A stretch of DNA of 64,000 nt from Talaromyces rugulosus (lineage: Eukaryota > Ascomycota > Eurotiomycetes > Eurotiales > Trichocomaceae): contig NC_049566.1 in the NCBI RefSeq assembly GCF_013368755.1, positions 4,914,394 through 4,978,393 of the forward strand, read 5' to 3'. Positions within the stretch are counted from its first letter, which is position 1. Every line of letters begins with the position of its first letter. Below the pieces are notes generated by a model. That model searched no databases, was not told where the DNA came from, and saw nothing but the letters and a program-made list of their open reading frames with translations. The position numbers and the translations under genes are program-made. Below, piece by piece: positions 44,601 to 54,971 of this stretch.

Positions 44601-46779
44601 CGTAGTAGTTCCCGGGCTCCATCTTGACGAATGTGTACATGATGGTGGTCGCAAACTTAATGTGACACCGGCGTTGATTGGTTCTGTCCCTCAGTCGCAC
44701 ATGCATTCAAGCGTCTCTGAGCCCATGGAAGGAGAAGCAGTGAAGTTACGAGTGCAGCAACTTTGTGGACTTGCCGGAGTAGCGCCAAATTCCCGCAATT
44801 TGAAGAAATGGAACGGAAGTGTTTTGTTTGAAGACCAAAACTCCACTGCGTACATAACTTATGATCTCAATGAAGATGAAACCGATACTCAGACACTTCC
44901 TTTACTCTCGCGGGTCTGTAATGCCCTACAAGGATTCTGCAAAGCGGTTGGTCAGGTCCAGGAAGCTCGATTATGTTGTGACTGTTTCACAATACTACGG
45001 AAAGCCGTCGCAATTGCCGACCAAGTCGTGGAAATGTGCAGGGTAGAGGCTGAACTGGCAGTCCGACTTCTGAGAGAACTTAAAAGACTTCAATCGTTGA
45101 ATAAAATGTCACTGCGTGACCTTTTAAACTGCGAGTCCATTGCTTTGGAGATTCTTGGTAGTCTCTGTGGAAACAGCTGGCTAAAAGAAAGAAATCGACA
45201 AGGAACCGCGGATGACATTTTTCATTTATGCTCTTTAGCCGTGCAATTTTTGTGCTTCGGATATTATTCCTATTGCCAAGCGCACAATGCTTTTATTCAA
45301 CCATTCTTCTTAGACACCCCGCTTAGAAAAATTGTGCTACTTGGAAGTCAAAAATATGTGGAAGGCTTATCAACAATCACAGTTGAACTCGTTGACCTTA
45401 CGTGCATGGGTGATATGTTGCAAGGACCTGTGGTTGTTTTCAGTGCGAACAATCACGCATATCAAGTTCCATGTGATTCGAGGTGTGACCTGCTCGCGTC
45501 CCCCGAGGACCTGATGGATACATGGGGGCCAGGCAATTTCCTGATAAATTCATTAACTGAATATAAAGAGCCTGAGATTTACGCTATCAGCATAGGTGGT
45601 GGATTTATTGTCGCAGTCAATGAAGAAAGTACGAGATTTCATTGGAGTCGGGACACAGAGCCTCTTCCACCATTTATGAAGCCATTTCATTTACATGCAA
45701 AGATATCGATTGGAGCTACGATCGTTGTCAATGAGAACTGCAATGGCGACGAGAGCCAACGTTGGCTGAACTCTAATGAATTCCTGGAGAACTTGGGTAC
45801 ATTCGCACACTTGTGGGAATCAACACAAAGGCAAGGAGGAATTCAGAGCGGGCAGTATGTCAACATCCAATTTAACCAGACTTGGAATAAAATCCCAGGG
45901 AAAAACTTGAAACAAATTCAGTTGAGTTTTCCAGATGACCACCTACTCCCATTTTTGCAGTCTCCATGGGGTCTTCAAATGAGTTTTTGTACAGGTGTTG
46001 GTCGAAGGATACCACTTCGTGAGCTTATTGCCGATGTCATGCCAGCGTTTGTTGAGTCTCTTTTTCCAATTCCACAGCAGTGGGAGCGTCTGAAAGTGGA
46101 TTATAAAATTATTGACGCATTTCGAAGTTATTCCCTACAAACATGGTTATGTCAACTTCCCCGCGATTGTCAAGAGCTAGTCGCACGCATAGTGCGCTAT
46201 ATTCTATCCGTGTTGCAATTTACAGGAATTGACAGGAAAGGGGAGTACTTGGTCGTTGCTTGGATCCAGCGACACAAACCATTCCAATGTTTTAGGATTC
46301 CATGTGAAAAGGAAAGCTACTGGGCACGAATTCTTATGGATTCGGAAGATTGTGCCACATTTGCTTATGTTACTTCAAACTGTTTAGAGACTGATACGCT
46401 AAGATGCCGTGGACCTGCAGCAATATGGCAGAATACAAGTGCCTTGCTTGAGACTGCTGTATCGCCTCACAAGAAAAAAGACGATCAATTATTACGGGGA
46501 ACGATGCCTTGGTCTTTGAAACATATGGAATTATACTCCATTGGAAATATTGACTCGGCTTTGTTGGCAAAAGTCGATCGACCAAGTGAAAACGATTATC
46601 CTCGTCTATTTGTCTCGTGGAGCATAACACCTATCAGCATTCTGTTCCGGCTGAAAAATAAATGGAAACAGCTGCAGCGGCTTAGAGAGAGGCAAGCTAT
46701 CGACGCACGAGCAGAAGGTGTGGTCGTAGTAGCGAAGATAAACAACAGTTCGAGTTTTGAACATAATAAGAGTGACTAA
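41641..46779 (+). CDS. PNP-NACHT NLR receptor, large, 2 exons
   Basis: Exons 41641-42628 and 42680-46779 (intron GTTAGT...CTAAC...AAG) give 1695 residues. The N-terminal nucleoside-phosphorylase (PNP_UDP) domain has [100 protein letters not shown]. It is followed by NACHT: a GxAGTGKST P-loop (about 405-413), FFKR-E, LVVVIDALDECAQD (Walker B) and FITSRPE. The rest, over 1000 residues, has an acidic Ser-rich linker and a long C-terminal region with no ankyrin, WD or TPR repeats (VELVDLTCMGDMLQGPVVVF; GVGRRIPLREL). Fungal NLRs of this type act as cytosolic STAND switches in allorecognition or defence; the trigger is unknown. No RIP damage. I chose ATG 41641 because it lies just before the PNP start; 41575 is the alternative. 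Confidence 0.85.
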
Positions 46780-47249
46780 CTGCCTGTTTGATCATCGAAC
46801 AACTTGTTCGACGGTTTACTCCAATATGCTTGTTTGGTGTGAATTTTACGAAGCTTACTTATATACGAAGGGTTGAGAGGACTAGAAATAGCTTGCAGGA
46901 TATGGGGATGTCCTCGTACTGAAATATAGTTCTATCTATGTGCAATATGAGAGGGTTGAAGATTTTATATTGTGGCGAAGTTGACACCAGTACTGTCATT
47001 CATACTATGGGGGCGTAATATGTTCTTCATGTCGTTCGAATATTCTAGAAGAAAACAGTGGGCCATATACATATCATACAGATATATTACTATCGTTACT
47101 GTTTGGTACCATGCTCGCCAAATAGAGTTCATATTCAACTTAACTTTATGTAGACTAGCTCGTTTTATTGTTGTGAAGTTCAGGTTCGAAAGCATGATTA
47201 GAAAGTGTTTTAGGGAAATAATTTTGCAAATGGCTGTAGCTAGCCGAGA
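46780..47249. other. Intergenic
   Basis: AT-rich 3' flank of the receptor gene. The first part of a 204-codon ORF (46972-47586) lies here but has random-looking composition; only its last third resembles a known family. Confidence 0.45.
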
Positions 47250-47586
47250 CGAACTGTGTGGGATTGAGGTGAAATTCTGTTTCACACATGATGTACATGT
47301 GAAAATTGACTGTATCTCAAATAAATATTGGGCCGACTACTGTTTGCTCATTTACCGTAAACTCTCCCAAAGACCCAATGAAACGATCGACCCACCTTCT
47401 CCCAGGCTTCTCAGTATCCACCGCGCGATTGCTTGTATAATGCACCTTAGTGGGGCGGGGGAATACATGGATCGAATCCTTCGGGATCTGGAGGAAGTGG
47501 CTATAAAATCAGACGGGTCCACAAATCTGGAATTTTTTATGAATCTAAGTCTTGGCGGTTGGCTACATACAATGCCTGTACATTAG
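47250..47586 (+). pseudogene. C-terminal remnant of a fungal HNH-nuclease-like protein
   Basis: The reading DPPSPRLLSIHRAIACIMHL, SGAGEYMDRILRDLEE and SDGSTNLEFFMNLSLGGWL matches, from memory of the family, the conserved C-terminus of Eurotiomycete proteins annotated as HNH endonuclease domain proteins. The catalytic part is missing upstream. Probably a truncated relic next to the mariner transposase. Confidence 0.5.
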
Positions 47587-47754
47587 ATATACCCATTTTT
47601 CTTTTGAACTCCACTTTCACTTTTATGCTGAAAATTCCATTTATCCTGCCCAGTCTGTGGTTCTCTGCGAAAAGATATTGTCTTGTGATGTTTTCCTATG
47701 TGGCTGTTAGAATGTAATACAATGTCACAAAAATAGATGACATGCAAGTATTTC
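47587..47754. other. 3' flank of the mariner transposase
   Basis: AT-rich, no terminal inverted repeat matching CACTATCTTGC was found here, which is where the near end of a standard mariner would be. Confidence 0.5.
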
Positions 47755-48732
47755 TCAGCCCTGTTCGATTGCCAGACCAGCATTCCGGAAATGCCCCTCA
47801 GCGCTTTGCTCTCTCGCACCTACAACATCAATGCACCACTCGAGAAAGAAATCAAATCCTTGCACAGGGTGTTCCTCATAAGATTTCCAGTGTCGTCGAA
47901 TAAACGCTTTTAATTCGGAGAAAAACTCCTCGATTGGATTGAGATCCGGGGAGTAGGGCGGTAAGTACACTAAGTGAACTCTGGCCTGTGAGCATAGATG
48001 CTTAATTTTCTCGGAGTGATGAAAAGATGCGTTATCCATGACAATAACAGAGTTAGGGCCAGTGTATGGGTTGCAGTGATGAAGAAGCTTTTCAATAAAA
48101 TTCTCAAAGAGTGAAGCATCGGTTGACCCTTGGAAGATCTGATAGAAAAGTATGCCATCCTAGGAGTATGCTGGAAGTATATGATATCGCTTATCACGAT
48201 GGAACTTTGTAATCTGTATTGGGCTAATACCAAGTGGAGACCATGCTGTCCTTCTTATTCCTATCCGCTTGTCACAGCCCGTTTCATCAACAAAGAGGAG
48301 CTGATAAGAGTAATAATTTGAGATTATGTGAAAGTAGTCATCACGTAAGTCGGGATTACGCTCTCGTGCTTGCTGCTTGGACTTCTTCTTTGACCAACCT
48401 TCGCGTTTAAGCGCACGGCTAATACTGCATTCCGTGACATCTTCACCAAAATCCTCATATAAATGAAGAGCTAACTCATCAAGATATAAGTGAGGTTTTT
48501 CAACTAGGTAATCACACATGGCTTTCACCATAACTGGTGGAAGACTTCGTGGCCGGCCGCCTGGGTTCTGAGGCGCTTTCATGTTACCGAACAGGCGCAG
48601 GTTGGAGCGTATTCTTCTGATCGTACGCTCACTGCAGTCAGCAGCCTCAGCAATCTTGGAGACAGTCAGGTCATTACTTAATATCATGTCATAGATAAGT
48701 TGCAAGGTCGACGCGGCGAGATTAGGTGCCAT
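47755..48732 (-). pseudogene. Tc1/mariner (DD34E) transposase with one stop codon
   Basis: Cut-and-paste transposase of the IS630/Tc1/mariner superfamily, ATG at 48732. The N-terminal helix-turn-helix (LTVSKIAEAADCSERTIRRIRSNL) and GRPR-like linker (GGRPRSLPP), second HTH (LHLYEDFGEDVTECSISRALKREGWSKKK), then the DDE core: LLFVDETGCDKR, VMDNASFHHSEKI, YLPPYSPDLNPIEEFFSELK. Thirty-four residues separate the second Asp and the Glu. A single TAG (about 48158) interrupts AYS-DGILFYQ, one C-to-T step from CAG. Otherwise complete (about 325 residues). Its upstream TIR is at 48994-49021; no partner TIR is found nearby, the only match being at 34579. Confidence 0.88.
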
Positions 48733-48993
48733 GAGGCTTGGCTTATGGGGATGATTTACAGATCTTCCGGGAGGATCTGCCGGAGGATTTGGGGTAGATG
48801 GAAAGATACACGTGGCTTCTGGCCACGTGATTAAAATCTTGTATCATTAAAACACCTGACAATGAAAGACCCGGTAACTGTATTAATGATACTGCTTACA
48901 TACAATACCTGTATCAAACAATCTCGGATAAATATCAAAAGAGGTTTAGCGCGACTTGGCGTTAGGGTTTGAGAATCCAAAAAACAGTTTTTG

Positions 48994-49021
48994 ATGCGGA
49001 CGCCGGTTTTGCAAGATAGTG
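48994..49021 (-). repeat. Mariner terminal inverted repeat (right), TA-flanked
   Basis: Perfect inverted copy of 34579-34606, followed by TA (49022-49023). Inside it (towards 48960) lies a longer imperfect zone with AAACCCTAACGCCAAG and CGCTAAAC, shared with the inner end of the element at 35725. Confidence 0.8.
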
Positions 49022-49310
49022 TAGCATAATAGAGAGCTCAAGTTGAAGATTAACCCCAAAAAACAGTGCCTTGGAACGACTTTCAATTTTCATGATTTTC
49101 CACATGTACTGGAGTATGACTCAATATAGGTATCTATTCTACGGTGGGTAAAATTTGTGGCCAACGTTAACAATGATACATAGTAACGCAATTGCAGGTT
49201 AAATATAATCGTTCTATGGATTTTCCATCCTTTCGCGATGCATTGTTCGCAAAAACGGCGTAAATCCTTGTCATATTAAGGTCTCATATACTCATTTCAG
49301 TATCACAATT

Positions 49311-50334
49311 TCACCAAAAACTTCTGATTTTTTGGCTCGTTATGATACTGAGCAATCGCTGTGAGACCCAAATTATGATTCCACAATATGATCCTAAAAA
49401 AGCCAGCCGCCAAAATACTTGAGCCATATGCGGATGTGGTACTGCAAGTACCATCATAGAGGTTAGCATACCTGCGCAGGCTGCCATACCTATACTTGTG
49501 GAGCTTCCGGCTAAGATGGCGGCGCAGAGGCTAGCTGAAGTCAGTATTCTTCACTCCACGCATAAAGGAAAACCACTCACTAGTACGTAATGGAAAGAAA
49601 AGCGGCGAATCTCTCCCTGTATACTACGGCGGTGGTCCGGTATTTGGCAAGCTTGTCTGGATTAATATCCGCAACGGCAGCGAGACTGTGGCAAGCGGAT
49701 GCATAAAAGAAAATAGCCCATCCACTATGGAAACTTTTGCCAATATCGCCAGTTCTATCATCACCTTGAATATATCCAGATGCCCAGAACAGCCAGCACA
49801 TTAAACCATTTGAGAGTGAATCGAGTATGACTCTCTCCTTAATTCTGAACGGGGGGGATGAATAGGCCCATGACAGGAAAAGAAAAGATAAAGTACAAGC
49901 TAGTAGGGGGGGGCATTGAACCGACGCAGGTGTAGCCAGAAGAAGAGTTATAAACGTTGCGATCTTCGCCCCTCGGAGGACAATATTATGGTCATTCTCA
50001 CGAAGTAAAGTTCCATATATCCAGGGGCTTCTTTTCCTCGAATTGCTTTTGTCAGAGTAGTAATCATAGATATCATTCACTCCAAATGTGACTTATAGAT
50101 TGTTAGAGTGAGGAACAGATGGCTTTGAGAGATTAACAAGAATACATTTGCCAATATAATAAACTTACCTAGACATGTAGGGAATGACAGCCCTACCCCG
50201 AAAAGGATAGCAGGGATACTTTTTGGGAAAGTTCCAGAGTGTATGAAACCAGCAAAATAGATAGAAGGAGCAATTATCCATGATAGCGGACGGCTGCTTT
50301 GTATGAGAAGCTGAGTCTGGCCGAGAGATGTCAT
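49311..50334 (-). CDS. UbiA-family prenyltransferase, 3 exons
   Basis: Membrane prenyltransferase that attaches an isoprenoid chain to an acceptor. Exons 50334-50169, 50091-49581 and 49530-49311 give 298 residues plus stop; introns are GTAAGT...CTAAC...AAG and GTGAGT...CTAG. The first aspartate motif is complete across the splice (VNDIYDYYSDKSNSRK, NDxxDxxxD type). The second is DINPDKLAKYRTTAVVY (DxxxD-like). Hydrophobic segments are spaced through the protein (ILFGVGLSF; FITLLLATPAS; LLACTLSFLFLSWAY; LCAAILAG; LAFLGSYCGIIIWV), consistent with a multi-pass membrane protein. No biosynthetic partner genes lie nearby, so substrate and pathway are unknown. It sits alone between two mariner-type ends. 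Confidence 0.82.
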
Positions 50335-50385
50335 TTTTACTCTATGAACAGACTTGAAATCAGAAGATTAAGTTTTTTTATACTA

Positions 50386-50743
50386 CAGTCGAATTCGAAA
50401 CTGGCTTCACCATTTTACACACTCTTTGATCAATTATGCCCCACTGCCAAGGCGCTTATTTATACCGTAACATGCATCAGGTTAATGGTATATTATAAAG
50501 TATTGTCATGTTTTGTTGAAAACGTTGCGTACAGCACTAGGCTGGTAAAAGTTAGTATTTTCATCATATATGCGGTGTTATGTCAGTTTCTGAACAAAAC
50601 ATGAAACAAATAATACTTTTAAATTGCACTAGTATTTATACTAACTGTTTCTATTCTAGTGGGTGTAAGCCACCAATGTGAAGGTGGGGTTAAATCAAGT
50701 GAAAGAGTGTGTAGCAGGTGAAGCCGGTTTCGCTATCCGCACC
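50386..50743. mobile_element. Short TA-flanked inverted-repeat element (MITE-like), 358 bp
   Basis: Left end after TA (50384-50385): CAGTCGAATTCGAAACTGGC, then TTCACC, ACACACTCTTTGAT and CCCCACTGCC. Right end, reversed: GCGAAACCGGCTTCACC, ACACACTCTTTCA and CCCCAC, followed by TA at 50744-50745. These are clearly related imperfect inverted repeats. Too short to code. The TIR resembles those of the units at 35725 and 50746. Confidence 0.6.
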
Positions 50744-50829
50744 TATTTTCGACCGATTTTGAAACCAGCTTCACAAAGACACACTCTCTCTTCAATCCCA
50801 GCCCCACTGCCAAGCTTTTGTCGGTCACC

Positions 50830-51289
50830 TTAACTGTATTCTGTTAGCCTTATATGTTATATAAGTGGATACGTATAATATTCTGATCTGATTACAAAAC
50901 CTTACAATATACTAATATTTTTACCTAAATTCCGACAGCCATTATTATTACACCCATCCTCATACTTATAGATACGCTGATTATCTCTTGCTAGCTATGT
51001 GACAAATGATTTATAATATAGTTTATTTTTTACAAGCGATTCTAATGAAAGAAAAAAACCATATAGGGATAACTTTTCAAGGCTATGTCATAGACAAGGC
51101 TGCAGGAGTGATCGCCACTATCAAGCGTCGAAGTCAGCCTCGCCAGTCTGCGTCTACGTCTACGTCTGCTTCTTATCCTCCTGACACACTTTCACATTCG
51201 CTGTATCTGGACTCATTCTCTAGATAAATGAATCCGCCACGATATGACGAAATCTGATGAATAGCCAGTCTATGATGGCTAGCTAAAGT
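50830..51289. promoter_or_regulatory. Upstream region of the NLR pseudogene
   Basis: About 460 bp, AT-rich. A 73-codon ORF (51006-51227) has a Ser/Thr repeat but no family resemblance. Probable former promoter and first part of the receptor gene. Confidence 0.35.
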
Positions 51290-54200
51290 CCTCAATTGCA
51301 CGACGATTACACAGTCAGATAGATCTGTGCGTTGCCGCTGGAGATGGCGGCTGCAAAACTGATATTAGACACAATACACCTGAGCTTACCTGCCCTATCA
51401 ATAGATCAAAATATATATATTCTTAGAAATATTAGGGACCATAATATCGTTGTTGCCTGTTTACTAGTTGGCACATATAGTAATATCTTAGCTACAACAG
51501 TCGCGATGCAGCTACTGTTTAGTTTCCACTTCATCTGCTTTGATCTGCTGGTCGGCATTGGCGGTAGAGTACCAAGCAGCAATGCAGATATTTGACTAGG
51601 TGATGTAGTTATGAGCTAGCCAGAGGAAATATTTAGAGATATGATACAATACGATCTTGGTAAAGCATTAAACGCTGGTCAGTTCCAGTGGACTGGTATG
51701 CTTAATTGGCCGCCTAAGATTCTGTTAATCGCTCTTACAATACTCTAAGCGTATCACCTTATGGGAGATAGTCAGGTCCATAAATTCTTCTCCAACATCC
51801 TAATTAAAGGAGCTGCAAACTTTGTATGACCAAGCCAAGAGGACTGTTTATACTAAACAGAATATATTCACAGGTTATATAATACTTGTGCGGACTGTGA
51901 TCTATCTAAACTAATTTCTTAACTTTCGCGAGGTCACAATGAACTAGTTATTCACTATAGACTTATTACATCTGTAAATCAAGTAGTAAAAGATGGTAGA
52001 CAGCGAGATCAACTGGCTTAGAAATTTAAAGTGTCCTATGTAGAAATGGAAGCAGCAGGACTTATAAATGACTTTCTATGCCTAGTCATTTAAGGCATCT
52101 ATGACTATACTGACTTCCACAAAAATAAGGAATGGCAAAAATATATAGCTGCTATAGTGGCAATATATATAAAAGAGATTGTTTTAGTGGTTCTAATTAA
52201 TCAGATTGATCATACTCCGATGGCATGAAATACTCTGGCAGACTCTGGTATGTAGAGGGGTTCTATATTTCTTATTATCTAGTTATTTATTGCTAAAAAG
52301 TATTGTATCTTTTTAGTTCATAGATTTCATGTCCTATTTGACCTTACCGATGTGCCTGTGATTGAAAACTTCTTAGGATAAAACTAGGAGCTAGAACGCC
52401 TATGGTATTATTTAAAACCAGGGAGTCCTAAGTCACGAACAGTCGCTATTCTCTATGGGCTTGGTGGTATTGGAAAAACACAATTAGCAATCTGTTTCGC
52501 ACGAGACCATAAGGATGATTTTACTGCCATCTTTTGGTTAAGTAGTAAGAATTGAGAGACACTATTACAATCTTTAAGCTTAGTTCTACCTAGGTTACCA
52601 GGCCAGGCCTAGACTATAAAAGCAATAAATAAAGAGAAAACAGAACAATATACTAAGTAAGTATTACAGTGGCTGGCAATATCAGAAAACTCGCGCTGGC
52701 TGTTTATATTTAATAATATTAATCAATATTCTTCCGTTCATGGAGGTCCTGGTAATGGATATAATATTAGCGAATTTTTTCCCGCTATAGATCACAGTTC
52801 TATTCTAATTACCTCCTAACTTCAGAGTTTAACCGAGTTAGGAGAGTCCTTCCCAATCCAGAAGCTTGAATATAAGGATGCTATTCAACTGCTCTTACAG
52901 CGCAGCAGTCTGCCAGTCCCAGATCTAATAAGAACAGAGGAGGTTGACCAAGGTATTCAGTCCCTCTCTCTATATACTTTGCCAACACGCTAATTCACAC
53001 AGATGTTATTGCCCTTGCAGACCGTCTTGATAAATTACCATTAGCTATTGTCATAGCAGGTGCATACATGCGTGAAACTGGAACCAGCATCAGTGAGTAC
53101 CTAGACCACTACCAGAAATCCTGGCGCAATCTCCAGTCATATTCTAGCCCTGAACGCCAATACCAAAACAGTAATATGCTACAAACATGGTTGATTTCCT
53201 ATAATGAAATCAAGAAACGAGACCTAAACGCAGCGAAACTGATTCTACTACTTGCCCGCTTTGATAATCGGGACATCTGGTATGAGTTAGTGAAATGTGG
53301 TGCTTATAGCACGAATCAGCCAGTGTGGTTTAATAGTGTCATATCAGACAGCCTTGTCTTCAAAAAAACCATAAAGACTCTCATCGAATTCTCACTTATC
53401 GAGGCCAGCCAGCGAAATGGAAGCTACACAATGCACCCTGTTGTACAAGATTGGTGTCGTCACATTATTCTAACAGAACATGACATGAAAGCAAGTCGGT
53501 TGGACGATCTAGCACTAGTATGTGTTGGTTACATAGTACCTAGCAATTATGAGCAAAACTATTGGGAACTGCAACAGCAGTTGCTCATTCATACAGATTA
53601 TATATATCACAAGCAGAATATCGATCAGCCAAATAGTAACATTGCTATCTAGGAAGCATTTAATAGACTAGGGAATCTCTACTCTGATCAAAGCAAGTTA
53701 AGAGAGGCAGAGAAGATATACCAGCGAGCCCTAACAGACTGTAAAAAGGCCCTAAACCCAGATCACACATCCACCTTTAATTCAGTTAACAACCTCAGGA
53801 TTCTCTACTATGATCAAAGCAATTTAAAGAAGGCAGAAAAGATATACCAGCAAGCCTTGACAAACTATGAAAAGACCTTAAACCCAGACCACATATCCAC
53901 CCTTACAACAGTTAATAATTTTGGGAATCTCTACCGTGATCAAGGCAAGTTGAAGGAGGCAGAGGAGATGTACCAGCAAGCCCTAGCAGGCTGTGAGAAG
54001 ACCTTGGGCCCAGACCACATATCCACCCTTGATTCAGTTAACAACCTCGGGATTATCTACCGTGATCAAAGCAAGTTGAAAGAGACAGAGGAGATGTACC
54101 AGCAAACCATAGCAGGCTATAAAAAGGCCCTAGGCCCAGACCACACATCCACCCTTGGTTCAGTTCACAATCTTAGGATTCTCTACCATGATCAAGGCAA

Positions 54201-54564
54201 TTTAAATAAGGCAGAGAAGATATACCAGCGAGCCTTAGCAGGCTATGAAAAGACCTTAGACCCAGACCACACATCCACCCTTACGACAGTTAATAATTTT
54301 AGGAATCTCTACCATGATCAAGGCAAGTTGAAGAAGGCAGAGGAGATGTACCAGCAAGCCCTAGCAGGCTATAAGAAGGTCCTATGCTCAAATCATATAT
54401 CCACTCTTAATTCCATTTACAATCTTGGGGTTCTCTACCATGACCAAGGCAAGTTGAAGGAGGAAGAGGAGATGTACCAGCGAGCCGTGGCAGGCTATGA
54501 GAAAGCCCCGAGTCCAAACCATCACAAGACCGAACGAGCTGCAAAGAAATTGAAAAGAATTTAA
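51290..54564 (+). pseudogene. PNP-NB-ARC-TPR NLR receptor, RIP-damaged
   Basis: Starts with a PNP domain ([73 protein letters not shown]). The NB-ARC domain follows (VAILYGLGGIGKTQLAICFARDH at about 52440-52510; SRWLFIFNNI; LADRLDKLPLAIVIAGAYMRETG). After a winged-helix-like part (open 53068-53652) come seven 42-residue TPR units (53653-54540; each with H/N-STLxxVNNLxxLYxDQGKLxEAEEMYQxALAGYEK). Stops occur mainly in the first two kilobases as TAG/TAA/TGA in place of Gln, Trp or Arg. The TPR array is almost stop-free (one TAG at 53651). In intact relatives TPR repeats sense the ligand, PNP is the effector and NB-ARC the switch. Confidence 0.85.
53653..54540 (+). repeat. 126-bp TPR-coding tandem repeats, seven units
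   Basis: Units of 126 bp (42 codons), strongly alike in DNA as well as protein (for example GATCAAGGCAAGTTGAAG recurs). The high identity suggests unit exchange, as reported for repeat domains of fungal NLRs. Confidence 0.85.
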
Positions 54565-54971
54565 AGCATTAGTACTTTGTTTTTCGCAATCCAGAAAGCG
54601 ACTTCTGCTTTTTAGTGTATTACAAGAATAACCCTGAATCTACTATTTGTTATCTAATATGTCTCTGAAAAGGAGGGCCTGAGACGAGTGAGGAATTTAA
54701 ATTTTTAATGTTGCCACTAGGATTCTTCGAGAAGCTTCCTGCGAATTATTTCTTTCCTTGCCTCGCCTGATTTCTACAGTCCAGCGTCCTCGAGCGTGCC
54801 GTGTCTTCAAGCAGTTGTAACGTAACGAGTACGTAAAAACCATAGCCCGGTAACATGTAACATGCAGCTTTAACTGTACTTAGACTAGTTATTTATTAGC
54901 GTCCCCGCAGTGGGGCAGAATTGGTTTAAGAGAGAGTTTTGAAGGTGAAGGCAGTTTCGAATCTCCCTGTA

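Larger units (their letters stand above)
50746..54969 (+). mobile_element. TA-flanked inverted-repeat unit enclosing an NLR pseudogene, 4224 bp
   Basis: The left end (50746 on) reads TTTTGAAACCAGCTTCAC, ACACTCTCTCTT, CCCCACTGCC. The right end (54905-54969), reversed, reads TTCGAAACTGCCTTCACC, ACTCTCTCTT, GCCCCACTGC. TA lies at both edges (50744-50745, 54970-54971), the left one shared with the MITE. The right flank is a LINE reading frame that begins immediately after the TA. The only gene inside is a PNP-NB-ARC-TPR receptor; no transposase remnant was recognised. The ends are less similar to each other than those of the 35725 element. Confidence 0.55.

Noticed and set aside
46972..47249. Start of the 204-codon ORF as a complete gene
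   Set aside because: Only the last third resembles a known family; the first part has random composition and no clear start.
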